A stretch of 64,000 nucleotides of DNA from Paraflavisolibacter caeni (lineage in GTDB: Bacteria; Bacteroidota; Bacteroidia; Chitinophagales; Chitinophagaceae): the NCBI RefSeq assembly GCF_025628885.1, contig NZ_JAOTIF010000001.1:940587-1004586 (forward strand). The letters are read 5' to 3'. Below are positions 52,970 to 62,297 of the stretch, in pieces. A model generated the notes under the pieces. That model made no database searches. It saw only the letters and a program-made list of their open reading frames with translations, and was not told where the DNA came from. The translations under genes were made by a program, and so were the position numbers. Each line of letters begins with the position of its first letter. The first letter of the stretch is position 1.

Positions 52970-54017
52970 AATCCGGAAACAAGAACACAATATAAGTTAT
53001 CGCTTAATTCATACCGGACAGCATTATGATAAAAATATGAGTGATAACTTTTTCAAGCAATTGAATATTCCGGAACCTCATATTAATCTTGAGTCTGGAG
53101 GTGGCACTCAGGCAGAACAAACTGCATCCATCATGGTAAAGTTTGAAAAAGAATTGCTGTCACACAGGCCCGATGTTGTATTGGTTGTTGGTGATGTTAC
53201 TTCTACTTTGGCTTGTACTATTGTCGCAAAAAAACTTTGTATAGATGTTGTTCATGTTGAAGCAGGTATCAGATCGGGTGATATGACAATGCCGGAAGAA
53301 ATCAACAGAATTGTAACGGATTCTTTGTGTGATCATTTTTTTACAACAAGCGAAGTCGCAAACGAAAATTTGATCAGGAATGGAGTTGCTAAAAAAAGAA
53401 TCCATTTTGTGGGGAATACCATGATCGATACTTTGCTTCAAAATTTACATAGGATTAAAAAGCCTTCAATACTTACAGAACATGGTTTATCAGAGCATGA
53501 ATATTTTCTGATAACATTACATCGGCCCGCTAATGTTGATGACAAGGATAATTTAAAATATTTATTGGATAAAATCCTGGAATATACATTTCCATACAAG
53601 GTTTTATTTCCTGTACATCCAAGGACGAAGATCATTCTTGATAACTTAAAGTATAGCAATGATCAATTGATTCAGATAGAGCCTATGGGCTATCTAGAGT
53701 TTATTTATTTAGTTAAAAATTCAAAAGCTGTTATTACAGACTCAGGCGGTATTACTGAGGAGGCAACTGTTTTGAATGTTCCATGTCTTACATTACGTAA
53801 CTCGACTGAGCGTCCTGAAACTATTTCAATTGGATCTAATGTACTTGTAGGAACAAATCCGGAAAATTTAGAGTCTTATATCAAAGATATTATTGACAAT
53901 AAATGGAAACAGTCAGGTATTCCACCTCTTTGGGATGGTAGAACTTCAGAGCGAATTGTTGATACAATGATCAAAATTTATGAGATGAAACAATTTGCGG
54001 AAGGTGTGAGTAATTAA
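52899..54017 (+). CDS. wecB: UDP-N-acetylglucosamine 2-epimerase (non-hydrolysing)
   Basis: Interconverts UDP-GlcNAc and UDP-ManNAc in the cytoplasm. The 372-residue length is typical. Motifs are GARPNFMKIAPI at the N-terminus, RLIHTGQHYD, VVGDVTSTLAC, HVEAGIRSGDMTMPEEINR (catalytic region), LITLHRPANVD, and ITDSGGITEEATVLNVPCLTLRNSTERPE. No wecC-type dehydrogenase is visible, so ManNAc itself, not ManNAcA, is likely used. It starts within the last 71 bp of the upstream glycosyltransferase gene, where the conserved N-terminus fixes the start. Last gene of the plus-strand operon. Confidence 0.93.
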   Translation: MKISLVAGARPNFMKIAPILKAIEIRKQEHNISYRLIHTGQHYDKNMSDNFFKQLNIPEPHINLESGGGTQAEQTASIMVKFEKELLSHRPDVVLVVGDVTSTLACTIVAKKLCIDVVHVEAGIRSGDMTMPEEINRIVTDSLCDHFFTTSEVANENLIRNGVAKKRIHFVGNTMIDTLLQNLHRIKKPSILTEHGLSEHEYFLITLHRPANVDDKDNLKYLLDKILEYTFPYKVLFPVHPRTKIILDNLKYSNDQLIQIEPMGYLEFIYLVKNSKAVITDSGGITEEATVLNVPCLTLRNSTERPETISIGSNVLVGTNPENLESYIKDIIDNKWKQSGIPPLWDGRTSERIVDTMIKIYEMKQFAEGVSN

Positions 54018-54064
54018 CTTTTCGAGTCAAGTTATTTCTAATGAAGAGGATTATCTTTGAATGA

Positions 54065-54105
54065 CAATAAAAAAATACCGGTCAACGACCGGTATTTTTT
54101 TATTG
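54065..54105. terminator. Bidirectional intrinsic terminator
   Basis: A perfect 19-bp stem (54065-54083 with 54087-54105, core ATACCGGTC/GACCGGTAT) around a 3-nt loop with A and T runs in the arms. It ends the wecB operon and, on the other strand, the sugar-transferase gene whose stop codon starts 2 bp away. Confidence 0.92.
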
Positions 54106-54106
54106 T

Positions 54107-55498
54107 TTAATAAGCATTTTTTTCTCCTTTAACCGCATTAAATACAGTTAGAAATATAATGCGCACATCTAACCAAAGACTCCAGTTTTCCATATACCAT
54201 ATATCGTGTTCTACTCTTTGTTGCATTTGATCCAAAGTTTTTGTCTCTCCTCTAAATCCATTTACCTGTGCCCAACCTGTTATTCCTGGCTTTAGGAATT
54301 GTCGTACCATATATCTGCTGATCAATTTGGAATAATCATTTGTGTGCTTTAACATATGAGGTCTTGGTCCCACAATACTCATGTTGCCAAGCAAAACATT
54401 AAAAAACTGTGGGTATTCGTCCAGACTTGTGCGTCTGATAAATTTTCCAATTTTTGTAAGCCTATCATCATCTTTTGTAGCCTGGCGTAAATTTGAATCG
54501 CCGTTGACTTTCATGCTTCTGAACTTGAAGCATTTAAATATTTTTTTGTCTTTACCTGTTCTGTATTGTAAAAAGAATACTGGTCCTGGAGATTCAAGAA
54601 ATATTAAAAGGCTCAATATTGGAATAAGCCAGGATAGAATGAAAATTATAACGAAAAGGCTAAATACTATATCAAATAACCTCTTCTTAACCATATTACC
54701 CAAATTATCCAGCGGTTCTTTATGCAGTGATAAAACAGGTAAATCATTTAGATAACTTACACTTACCGGGCAATTGATAAATACAGAAAGATCAGGCACA
54801 ATTTTAAAGCGTATGCATTCCTGGTCTGCATGCTGCATAATTTGGTAGATTCTTGGATCTTGCTCGGGAGAGATCGTTGAGTATATTTCATTGACCTGAA
54901 AATCAACAGAAGCTTTTGTTGCTCCTTCTACACCGCTGATAACTGGATAAGTAGTTAATTCTGTAACATTTTTAGACTCTTCACAAAATCCAATAATTCT
55001 TACATCAAATCCACTGTTTTCTACGTATTCTACAATTTTTTTGGATACTTTATTATAGCCTAATATTAAGACATTTCTTGTGGAATGAATATGATTATGC
55101 AGGAGTCTAAAGAGCGACAAATAGGCAAGCCTGTTAATAAAAAGTACGAAGCCGTATCCTATCACACTGATTAGAATAAATGATCTGGATAGATCAAATT
55201 GCCTGAAAAAGAATAGGTAAAGTATTGCAGCACTTATCCAGGTAAAATAAATGCGAAATGTTTTTCTGGAAAATGATTCAAAAGTTACAATAAAATCTTC
55301 ACGGTACAGTTTGCCAATCCAACTAACAGCTATCCACAAAAGGTTGAGCACTATTACAAACCTTGAATAATATGCCAGAAAAGCGTCTGGTATGCTGCTA
55401 TCGCAAATCCAGTATGCAATAAAAGCCCAGCAATTAAGTGTTATAATGTCAAACCCTACAAGGCCAGCCTGTAAAAAATTGATAAAGTGTTTTTTCAT
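54107..55498 (-). CDS. Polyprenyl-phosphate sugar-1-phosphate transferase (WcaJ-type initiating enzyme)
   Basis: A 463-residue inner-membrane protein: about four N-terminal helices (residues 10-130), a nucleotide-binding-like middle domain (VLILGYNKVSKKIVEYV), a further membrane hairpin, and the catalytic bacterial sugar-transferase domain from about 270. That domain has KRLFDIVFSLF, YRTGKDKKIFKCFKFRSMK, RRTSLDEYPQFFNVLLGNMS with the Asp-Glu pair, and VGPRPH. It loads the first sugar phosphate onto undecaprenyl phosphate, starting the repeat unit. I prefer the ATG at 55498, because the nearest upstream alternative is a TTG at 55561 next to the stop of the previous gene. It is transcribed with the WecG/TagA gene. 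Confidence 0.9.
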   Translation of the reverse strand: MKKHFINFLQAGLVGFDIITLNCWAFIAYWICDSSIPDAFLAYYSRFVIVLNLLWIAVSWIGKLYREDFIVTFESFSRKTFRIYFTWISAAILYLFFFRQFDLSRSFILISVIGYGFVLFINRLAYLSLFRLLHNHIHSTRNVLILGYNKVSKKIVEYVENSGFDVRIIGFCEESKNVTELTTYPVISGVEGATKASVDFQVNEIYSTISPEQDPRIYQIMQHADQECIRFKIVPDLSVFINCPVSVSYLNDLPVLSLHKEPLDNLGNMVKKRLFDIVFSLFVIIFILSWLIPILSLLIFLESPGPVFFLQYRTGKDKKIFKCFKFRSMKVNGDSNLRQATKDDDRLTKIGKFIRRTSLDEYPQFFNVLLGNMSIVGPRPHMLKHTNDYSKLISRYMVRQFLKPGITGWAQVNGFRGETKTLDQMQQRVEHDIWYMENWSLWLDVRIIFLTVFNAVKGEKNAY

Positions 55499-55561
55499 AT
55501 CCTTCGTTTTCTTAAAGCCATTAATCCAACTAATCAAAAAGGAGTAAGTGTTCCATGGCAA

Positions 55562-56314
55562 CTACAGTGCTCCATCAATCTTTAAAGACCGTTTCAACTT
55601 TTCTTTAAATAATATGTAAAAGAAAATAGGTCCATAATATAAATATCGTTTCCACAAGCGCTTAGGTTCTTTTACCAAACGTCCCATCCATTCTAACCCT
55701 AAATCAATCCATAAACTGCTTGGGCGTTTAACTGTCCCTGCATAAAAATCGAAAACAGCTCCTACTGATCCTATAATTTTGGCATCAATCTGATCCTTAT
55801 GCATGTATGCCCACTTCTCCTGTTTAGGAGCAGTCATACCTATAAATAAAACATCTGGTTTAAATGAATTGATTGCATTTATTATATCCGCATTTTCGGT
55901 TGCATTAAATTGAGAGGAAAAGGGTGGGGAATAAACGCCCACTTTTACAGAGGGATATTCTTTAGAAATTCTTTCTATTATTTTTTTTAAGGTGGTTTCT
56001 GATGAACCTAAATAAAAACATTTCCCGCCCTCATTATTTAATTTGGTAAGTAAAAATTTATGCAAATCCGCTCCAGCAATTTTTTTTATTTTTTTATTTG
56101 CTAGAATTTTAGAAGCGATGACAATGCTCACCCCATCAGGAAGTAAAACATCAGACTCCAATAATGCATCTTTAAAATGACTGTCTCTTTCAGCCATTGC
56201 ATAAGAGTAAAGATTAATCGTATTGATTAAAGTTTTAGAGTTAGTGTCTAATTGATCCAAATTGGCATTAAAAACATCATAATCAAATAACTGAACAGTA
56301 CTGCCGTTATCCAT
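55562..56314 (-). CDS. WecG/TagA/CpsF family glycosyltransferase (GT26)
   Basis: A 250-residue protein with the complete GT26 set: LLPDGVSIV (the catalytic-base Asp region), GADLHKFLL, FYLGSSETTLKKI, DVLFIGMTAPKQEKW, SVGAVFDFYAGTVKRPSSLW, and EWMGRLVKEPKRLWKRYLYYG at the C-terminus. TagA and WecG add ManNAc or ManNAcA to undecaprenyl-diphosphate-GlcNAc. With wecB in the same locus, ManNAc addition as the second sugar is a reasonable prediction. The C-terminal basic and hydrophobic tail binds the membrane. First gene of a two-gene minus-strand operon with the initiating transferase. Confidence 0.9.
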   Translation of the reverse strand: MDNGSTVQLFDYDVFNANLDQLDTNSKTLINTINLYSYAMAERDSHFKDALLESDVLLPDGVSIVIASKILANKKIKKIAGADLHKFLLTKLNNEGGKCFYLGSSETTLKKIIERISKEYPSVKVGVYSPPFSSQFNATENADIINAINSFKPDVLFIGMTAPKQEKWAYMHKDQIDAKIIGSVGAVFDFYAGTVKRPSSLWIDLGLEWMGRLVKEPKRLWKRYLYYGPIFFYILFKEKLKRSLKIDGAL

Positions 56315-57140
56315 TTCTTGAATTTTATTTTTTACAAATTCACTTTGCTAAAAGTGACAAGCAATAATTCGGAAATTCTGGAAGGATAAATTAGAAATTC
56401 AAACTGATCGGTTATTTTGTCAAAGGATATCGAGAAGTAAGTGGGTCTGAGTGCAACGATTACCTTCTTACTTTTGGCATTGATGATATGAGCAGATACA
56501 TTTTGTTCATATCAGCAATTTAGTCATCATAAATAATACGATGAATGCTTAGAATTCTTAGGGAGGGGAGTAATAGTTCTAATTTTTGAAACTTTGCTAA
56601 CCTATATGCAAGGTTAATACCATTTTATATTTTTAGCATAGGAAAAGGATAGGAGTAAATAGGATATTACTGTACTTTGTAAAGGTAGCTATTTTTAAAA
56701 TATCAAAAACTTTACCAGGCTTTTTTGCTAAATAAATGAAACGCTTTTTCAGGCAGCAATAGGTGTAGAAAATAACTTACTTATCATGTATGTTATACAT
56801 TTCATTTTAGCCATTAGGCACATTGGTTTACGTTTATGCTTGTCATATAGGTTGGTATATAGAATTTATGGAATATTTGGTTCTGCAATAAGGCTTATTT
56901 TCCAATAATCATAGTGGCACCTGGAGCTTGAATTTGCCTAATGCTTTTCTCAACAGATTGGCTTTCAATCCTTTTCTTATTACATGCTTGTAAAAACGTG
57001 AAACAGTATAAAGCAAGATTCCCAAAAATGGTTTAGCTTTAAAATTGCTAAAAAGATTATATTACATAGCATTCCGGAAATAGTATGTAAATCTTTAGTT
57101 GGAAGCATGCTGATCCTATGATCTTACTCAAATCATAAAG
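56315..57140. other. Long divergent intergenic region
   Basis: 826 bp between the GT26 gene and the GT2 gene cluster. It is AT-rich; I see no gene, tandem repeat or clear hairpin. Promoters for both directions must lie here. Confidence 0.5.
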
Positions 57141-58205
57141 ATGTCTGGAGCAGAAATGATCATAAGTGTTATTATTCCTACGCATAACAGGGAGGAGGCA
57201 TTGTTACAGGCCTTGAAATCCCTTTCTGTCCAAAGTTTTTCTAAGTTGCAGTTTGAGGTGATTGTTGTTGCTGATGGCTGCACAAAAAATACAATTGAAG
57301 TAATAAGGAGTTTCAAGGCGCCATACAAATTACAAATTTTTGAACAGGAAGCTAGTGGTGCTGCTGCTGCCAGAAACAGAGGGGCGGCTCATGCTATTGG
57401 TTCTGTATTACTTTTTTTGGACGATGATATTACAGCTTCACCTCAATTGGTCGAATCCCATGTCAATGCACATCAAAGAGCTGAAAATCAAGTCGTAATT
57501 GGCTATTTGTCCACTGTATTGAAGAATCAGAAAGGTTTTTTTGGAAGAAAATTAATAATGTGGTGGGAGGAAATATTTGATGCAATGAAGCATAAAAGTC
57601 ATCTCTTTAGCTATCGTAATTTGTTAAGTGGGAATTTTTCTCTATCTGCTCAGCTTTTTAACTCCGTTGGAGGATTTGATGCCTCATTTAAATGCCAGGA
57701 AGATTATGAGTTGGGTGTCCGCTTGATTGAAGCAGATGCTCAATTTGCATTTGAACCGGAAGCTATGGGATATCATAATGAAATAACAGATCTAAACCGT
57801 TGGTTAAACCGAAAATATTCAGAGGGTAAAGCTGCTGTTCAGTTATATCAGAAATATCCGCACCTGATAGACTCAATACCTGTCATCAAGGAATTCGTAG
57901 ATGGTATTCCCCCATTTTACCAAAGAGCTCTACAATTTATTTATAAAAGGAAATTACTTGCTGAAAGGGAAGCCTTTATTTATAATTATGCACTTCGTGT
58001 AGCAGAGTGGTTACATATGTTTCAATTATGGGAGAAATTGTTAGGCAGGCAGCAGACTTACTGGTATTTGCGCGGTATGGTCGATTCGGTAAATGATTTG
58101 AATATTTTGATGAATATATCCAAAAGAACGGCTTCCATTCAAAATAAATTTCCTTCGATAAAAGAGAAAGATTTTGGAGGAGAAAGTAAGACTTTTACCC
58201 ATTAA
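57141..58205 (+). CDS. Glycosyltransferase family 2
   Basis: A 354-residue GT-A enzyme: ISVIIPTHNREEALLQAL, FEVIVVADGCTKNT, AAAARNRGAAHAIGSVLLFLDDD with the metal motif near residue 94, then CQEDYELGVRLIEADAQF as the acceptor-side ED region. WLNRKYSEGKAAVQLYQKYP follows, shared with the paralog at 59602. It lacks the accessory module of its neighbours. First gene of the second glycosyltransferase cluster; the start could also be the Met at 57156. Confidence 0.85.
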   Translation: MSGAEMIISVIIPTHNREEALLQALKSLSVQSFSKLQFEVIVVADGCTKNTIEVIRSFKAPYKLQIFEQEASGAAAARNRGAAHAIGSVLLFLDDDITASPQLVESHVNAHQRAENQVVIGYLSTVLKNQKGFFGRKLIMWWEEIFDAMKHKSHLFSYRNLLSGNFSLSAQLFNSVGGFDASFKCQEDYELGVRLIEADAQFAFEPEAMGYHNEITDLNRWLNRKYSEGKAAVQLYQKYPHLIDSIPVIKEFVDGIPPFYQRALQFIYKRKLLAEREAFIYNYALRVAEWLHMFQLWEKLLGRQQTYWYLRGMVDSVNDLNILMNISKRTASIQNKFPSIKEKDFGGESKTFTH

Positions 58206-58415
58206 GCTGCTGGTAATAAACTTTTTCTATGAGGCAGTGCCTTGTGTAATCAAGCTGATTATCTAATTTCCTAATGGATGAAGCCAAAGAAAGTTTCTCA
58301 AGTATATTCCTGTTTATATAGGTAAATCAATAATTGAGGCGCTATGAAATCTTGGAAAAAATAAGTATTTTCAATAATATGCTTATAATCTGTCTACTTC
58401 AAAACTTTTTATAGG

Positions 58416-59615
58416 ATGGCGACTGCGGTACTTGATCTTGATTTAATAAATCTACCATCTGAAATTACAGGCTTAACAGCTTATTTAAAAGCGTTTATTT
58501 TAATCAGGTTCAAGGGGAAACCAATTGGTAAAATAACTGTCCCTATCAATAATGGAAGTATCAGAGTGGAGCAAATTTATCCAGTAATCATTTCTGAAGT
58601 CGAACCAATCTTAAAAAAGGTTTGGATTAAAGATTTCCTGGGTTGGGACGAAAGAGACAAGATCGATTTTACTTATCCCAAAGCAACTATAGCTATATGT
58701 ACCCGTGACAGGCCAGAAGATTTACGTCGTTGTTTGGATGCTCTAATGCAATTGCCAGATGATGGCCAGGAGATATTAGTCATTGACAATTGTTCTTCAA
58801 CCGATGAATCTAAAAAATTGGTGGAAAGTTATGGTAGTATTCGATATATATACGAGAATCGGCCAGGGCTGAATAATGCACGTAACAGGGCTTTGGAAGA
58901 GGCTCGAAATGAGATAGTGGCTTTTACCGACGATGACGCTATCCCGGATCCCTCCTGGCTAAGAGCATTATTACGCAATTTTAATAGTCCACTTGTGATG
59001 TGTGTTACAGGGATGACCATGCCCTATGAACTTGAGACAGAAGCTCAGGAAGCTTTTGAAAGATACAGTCCTTTTGGTAAGGGGTTCTATCGTAAGGAAT
59101 ACTCCCTTAATACATGGCATCCTTTAAATACAGGCAAGATTGGAGCAGGAGCTAATATGGCTTTCCGGAAAGAAGTACAAAACGCTGTGGGGCTTTTTGA
59201 TGAAGCTTTAGACGCTGGTACACCTACAGAATCAGGTGGTGATCATGAATATTTTGCAAGATTATTGTTATCAGGTTATACTATTGTCTATGAACCAGAC
59301 GCATTAAGTTGGCATCGGCATCGCCGCACCTGGAAGGAAACGAAAAAAGCAATCAGGGGATATGGAATTGGAGTTTATGCTTTTTGGATGCGATTATTGA
59401 TTGTTGAAAAACAATTGGGAATACCAAAATTGGCTTATACCTGGTTTATACGAACTCAGTTACCTAATGTTGTACAATCCCTTCTCCGGAGACCGGGTAG
59501 CCAACCCTTAAGCTTACTGGTTACTGAATTGCAAGGTTGTATTTTAGGTCCTTGGAAATATTTACAATCAAAAAGAAGAATAAAACGAAACCATCTGTAC
59601 CATGATTCTTACTGA
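58416..59615 (+). CDS. GT2 glycosyltransferase with N-terminal accessory module
   Basis: A 399-residue protein. Residues 1-75 form a small domain (AVLDLDLINLPSEITGL, ILIRFKGKPIGKITVPINNG) that recurs in three other genes of this cluster. The GT-A domain follows: ATIAICTRDRPEDLRRCL, VIDNCSSTDESK, NNARNRALEEARNEIVAFTDDDA with the DDD metal motif, and GGDHEYFARLLLSGYTI on the acceptor side, ending HRHRRTWKET. Some homologous enzymes act in glycan or glycolipid synthesis; the substrate here is unknown. It overlaps the next gene by 14 bp. Confidence 0.85.
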   Translation: MATAVLDLDLINLPSEITGLTAYLKAFILIRFKGKPIGKITVPINNGSIRVEQIYPVIISEVEPILKKVWIKDFLGWDERDKIDFTYPKATIAICTRDRPEDLRRCLDALMQLPDDGQEILVIDNCSSTDESKKLVESYGSIRYIYENRPGLNNARNRALEEARNEIVAFTDDDAIPDPSWLRALLRNFNSPLVMCVTGMTMPYELETEAQEAFERYSPFGKGFYRKEYSLNTWHPLNTGKIGAGANMAFRKEVQNAVGLFDEALDAGTPTESGGDHEYFARLLLSGYTIVYEPDALSWHRHRRTWKETKKAIRGYGIGVYAFWMRLLIVEKQLGIPKLAYTWFIRTQLPNVVQSLLRRPGSQPLSLLVTELQGCILGPWKYLQSKRRIKRNHLYHDSY

Positions 59616-60855
59616 AACCACCATAAGTATCATTATATCTACACATAATCGGGTTCATTCGGTTAAGCGGTTACTTGATAAATTAGGATCACAAACCTAT
59701 GCGGTTCAATTAATTGAGGTAATTGTTGTGGCTTATGGATGTACAGACAATACGGTTGCTATGTTACAGAATTATAAAGCTCCATTTAAATTTATCTTCT
59801 ATGAGATGTCTGTAGATGAGCCGGCAAAAGCCCGGAATAATGGGGCTTCTTTAGCCTCCGGTAGTTTGTTTATTTTTATTGGCGATGATGTAGAGCCATC
59901 GGAAGGGTTTGCAGAGGCACATATGCTTGCTCATCAAAACAAAGAAGATGCAGTTGTTATAGGATACTTGCCTCTTGCTTTGGCTGAATCCCCTGACTAT
60001 TATCAAATAGATCGGCAAGCAAATTGGGAAGAAAGATTTCAACGAATGAGAATTCCAGGTTACCGGTATAGCTACAAAGATTTTTCATGTAGTAATTTTT
60101 CTATTTCTTCTGATCTATTCAAAAAGGCGCAAGGCTTTGTTTCGGGTTTACATTATCGTGATGATTATGAATTTGGCATACGTTTAATCAACCTGGGTGC
60201 AAATTTTATTTTTTCAAAAGATGCCTGGGGCATTCATCGAGACGAGATAACGGATATTCATCGTTTTCTAAAAAGAAAAAGGGAAGATGGAAAAGCAGAT
60301 GTGAGGCTTTGGTGCATGCATCGAGACATGATCATACCTCCTTTACAAATGAGCAGGTTTAAAAAAAAGTATTCCTTTTTGCTCTATAAAAAAGCTTTTC
60401 TTTTATTGGCTTCTCTTAAAATCACTGATACCATTGCTTCATGTTTAAAGTATCTGATGTTCGTTTTAGAGAAATTGCAATTAAGGAGCAAGTGGAAGGC
60501 TTTAAATTACCATCTTCACAGGTATTGGTATTTAAGGGGATGGTTAGATGAATTGCCCGACAAGCAAAAAATGTTTTTTGTACCCAATTATATCATGGAG
60601 CAAGAAACACCAGATGTAGAATTTGAGATAGATCTTAAGCCTGGCATACTAGCTGCAACACAGAAGTTAGATCAATTGCGTCCTCGTAGTGTTAATATTT
60701 GCTATGGAAAGCAAATAATTGGATCCATTCCTTTTAAGCCAGGTGCTGAGCGAATCAACGGAGATCATTTGCGTTATTTGTTAGCCACAGAACTATCTGA
60801 GTCTTTTATGGTTTCTTTTTCTTTGGAAAATGATGAGCTTATTGTGAGGGCTTAA
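59602..60855 (+). CDS. GT2 glycosyltransferase with C-terminal accessory module and altered donor-site residue
   Basis: A 417-residue paralog of the 57141 protein (TISIIISTHNRVHSVKRLL, EDGKADVRLW). Two catalytic signatures differ: the donor-site VVADGCT of the paralog is VVAYGCT here, replacing the nucleotide-contacting Asp with Tyr, and the LDDD metal motif is IGDD. Residues about 335-410 form the same small module found at the N-terminus of the neighbours (VEFEIDLKPGILAAT, VNICYGKQIIGSIPFKPG). It may use a different donor or be weakly active. Co-transcribed with 58416 (14-bp overlap) and 60888. Confidence 0.8.
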   Translation: MILTETTISIIISTHNRVHSVKRLLDKLGSQTYAVQLIEVIVVAYGCTDNTVAMLQNYKAPFKFIFYEMSVDEPAKARNNGASLASGSLFIFIGDDVEPSEGFAEAHMLAHQNKEDAVVIGYLPLALAESPDYYQIDRQANWEERFQRMRIPGYRYSYKDFSCSNFSISSDLFKKAQGFVSGLHYRDDYEFGIRLINLGANFIFSKDAWGIHRDEITDIHRFLKRKREDGKADVRLWCMHRDMIIPPLQMSRFKKKYSFLLYKKAFLLLASLKITDTIASCLKYLMFVLEKLQLRSKWKALNYHLHRYWYLRGWLDELPDKQKMFFVPNYIMEQETPDVEFEIDLKPGILAATQKLDQLRPRSVNICYGKQIIGSIPFKPGAERINGDHLRYLLATELSESFMVSFSLENDELIVRA

Positions 60856-60887
60856 TCTAAAAAAATAATATATTATTGTCAGTCAAC

Positions 60888-62153
60888 ATGGCCACTAAAG
60901 TACTTGAACTGGAAATACCCGGAAATATAATATCTATTCCTTTCGAAGAAGGATATGATCATTACCGTGTATTGGTCCGTATGCAAAAACAACCTGTTGG
61001 CTGGCTAAACTTTTCGAGAAATGAAACCGGTAGTATTTCTGCCGAAGATTTGTGCATGGCTATAAAAAGGCAACTTGGTCCTGCCATTATTCAAGAATTT
61101 CTATCCAGGTCTTTTGTTAGAAAGAACGATTCTTCTTCATATGAAGGTATTAGTGTTGTAGTCTGTACACGCAATCGTACAGCACAACTAGCTCAATGTC
61201 TTCAAACCCTTTTACAACTGCCTTATCCTAACTACGAAATCATCATTGTAGACAACGCACCCAGTAATGATGACACACAGCAATTGGTTGCTAATTTCCC
61301 TGTTCATTATGTAAGGGAAAATTGCCCGGGGCTCGACTGGGCACGCAACAGGGGAATAGCAGAAGCGAAATATCCTATTATTGCTTTTACTGATGATGAT
61401 GTAATCGTGGATAAATACTGGTTACAGGCTATAGCCAATATTTTTCTTGACAAACAAGTAATGGGCGTCAGTGGTTATGTAGCCCCGGCCGAATTAGAAA
61501 CACAGGCACAACATGTTTTCGAATTAGGCTATGGAGGAATGGGACATGGTTTTCTTCGTCGTTTTATAAGGAAGGGGGGGATCAGCGAAAAACAGCTGCT
61601 ATGGGCTAGCAACTTTGGCATTGGTGCAAACATGGCTTTTCGTCGTGAAATTTTCCAGAAAATAGGTGGGTTTGATACCGCATTAGATGTCGGTACTCCA
61701 AGTAATGGCGGCGGTGATATTGAATTTTTCCACCGTCTGGTAAACAAAGGGCACCTTTTTGTTTACGAACCCACTATGCTTGTATGGCACTACCATAGGA
61801 AAGAAAATTCTGCTCTTAGTAAGCAGATTTTCAATAATGGCTGTAGTTTTGGGTGTTATTTGATTGTTTGTTTTCGCAAAAAAACGGTAAGGCATTTTAC
61901 TATTCTTCAATTTTTTATATTAGATTGGTTCTTAAAATGGAACCTGAAAAACCTAATCCATCCTACTAAAATTCCAATACGGCTTTCCCTGTATGAATTA
62001 TTCGGAATGCTCACCAGTCCTATTTCTTATTGGAAAACATTACGTTGGAATAAACAAGTTCGAAAAAAGTATGGGACACTTTCCGGAACTCGAAGATTCA
62101 GATCAGAGTTAGGAAATAGTCAGATAACTTTCCATAAGGAAGCAGAATGTTAA
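60888..62153 (+). CDS. GT2 glycosyltransferase with N-terminal accessory module
   Basis: A 421-residue paralog of the 58416 protein. The N-terminal module is at residues 1-75 (KVLELEIPGNIISIP, VLVRMQKQPVGWLNFSRNETG), then the GT-A domain: ISVVVCTRNRTAQLAQCL, IIVDNAPSNDDT, DWARNRGIAEAKYPIIAFTDDDVIVD with the DDD motif, GANMAFRREIF, and GGDIEFFHRLVNKGH on the acceptor side. I chose the ATG at 60888 over a TTG 12 bp upstream. It starts 32 bp after the previous stop. Confidence 0.85.
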   Translation: MATKVLELEIPGNIISIPFEEGYDHYRVLVRMQKQPVGWLNFSRNETGSISAEDLCMAIKRQLGPAIIQEFLSRSFVRKNDSSSYEGISVVVCTRNRTAQLAQCLQTLLQLPYPNYEIIIVDNAPSNDDTQQLVANFPVHYVRENCPGLDWARNRGIAEAKYPIIAFTDDDVIVDKYWLQAIANIFLDKQVMGVSGYVAPAELETQAQHVFELGYGGMGHGFLRRFIRKGGISEKQLLWASNFGIGANMAFRREIFQKIGGFDTALDVGTPSNGGGDIEFFHRLVNKGHLFVYEPTMLVWHYHRKENSALSKQIFNNGCSFGCYLIVCFRKKTVRHFTILQFFILDWFLKWNLKNLIHPTKIPIRLSLYELFGMLTSPISYWKTLRWNKQVRKKYGTLSGTRRFRSELGNSQITFHKEAEC

Positions 62154-62297
62154 AGTGATAGACGTTTTGAAGCTATTGTTTAAGCATAGCTAGCACATTT
62201 TCCGTACTGATGAATAGACTGTCATTTAAACCAAATTTCCTTGGGAGAAGCATTTATTATTTATTCTTTTCTCATTTAGATTATTAACTGTCAGCGT

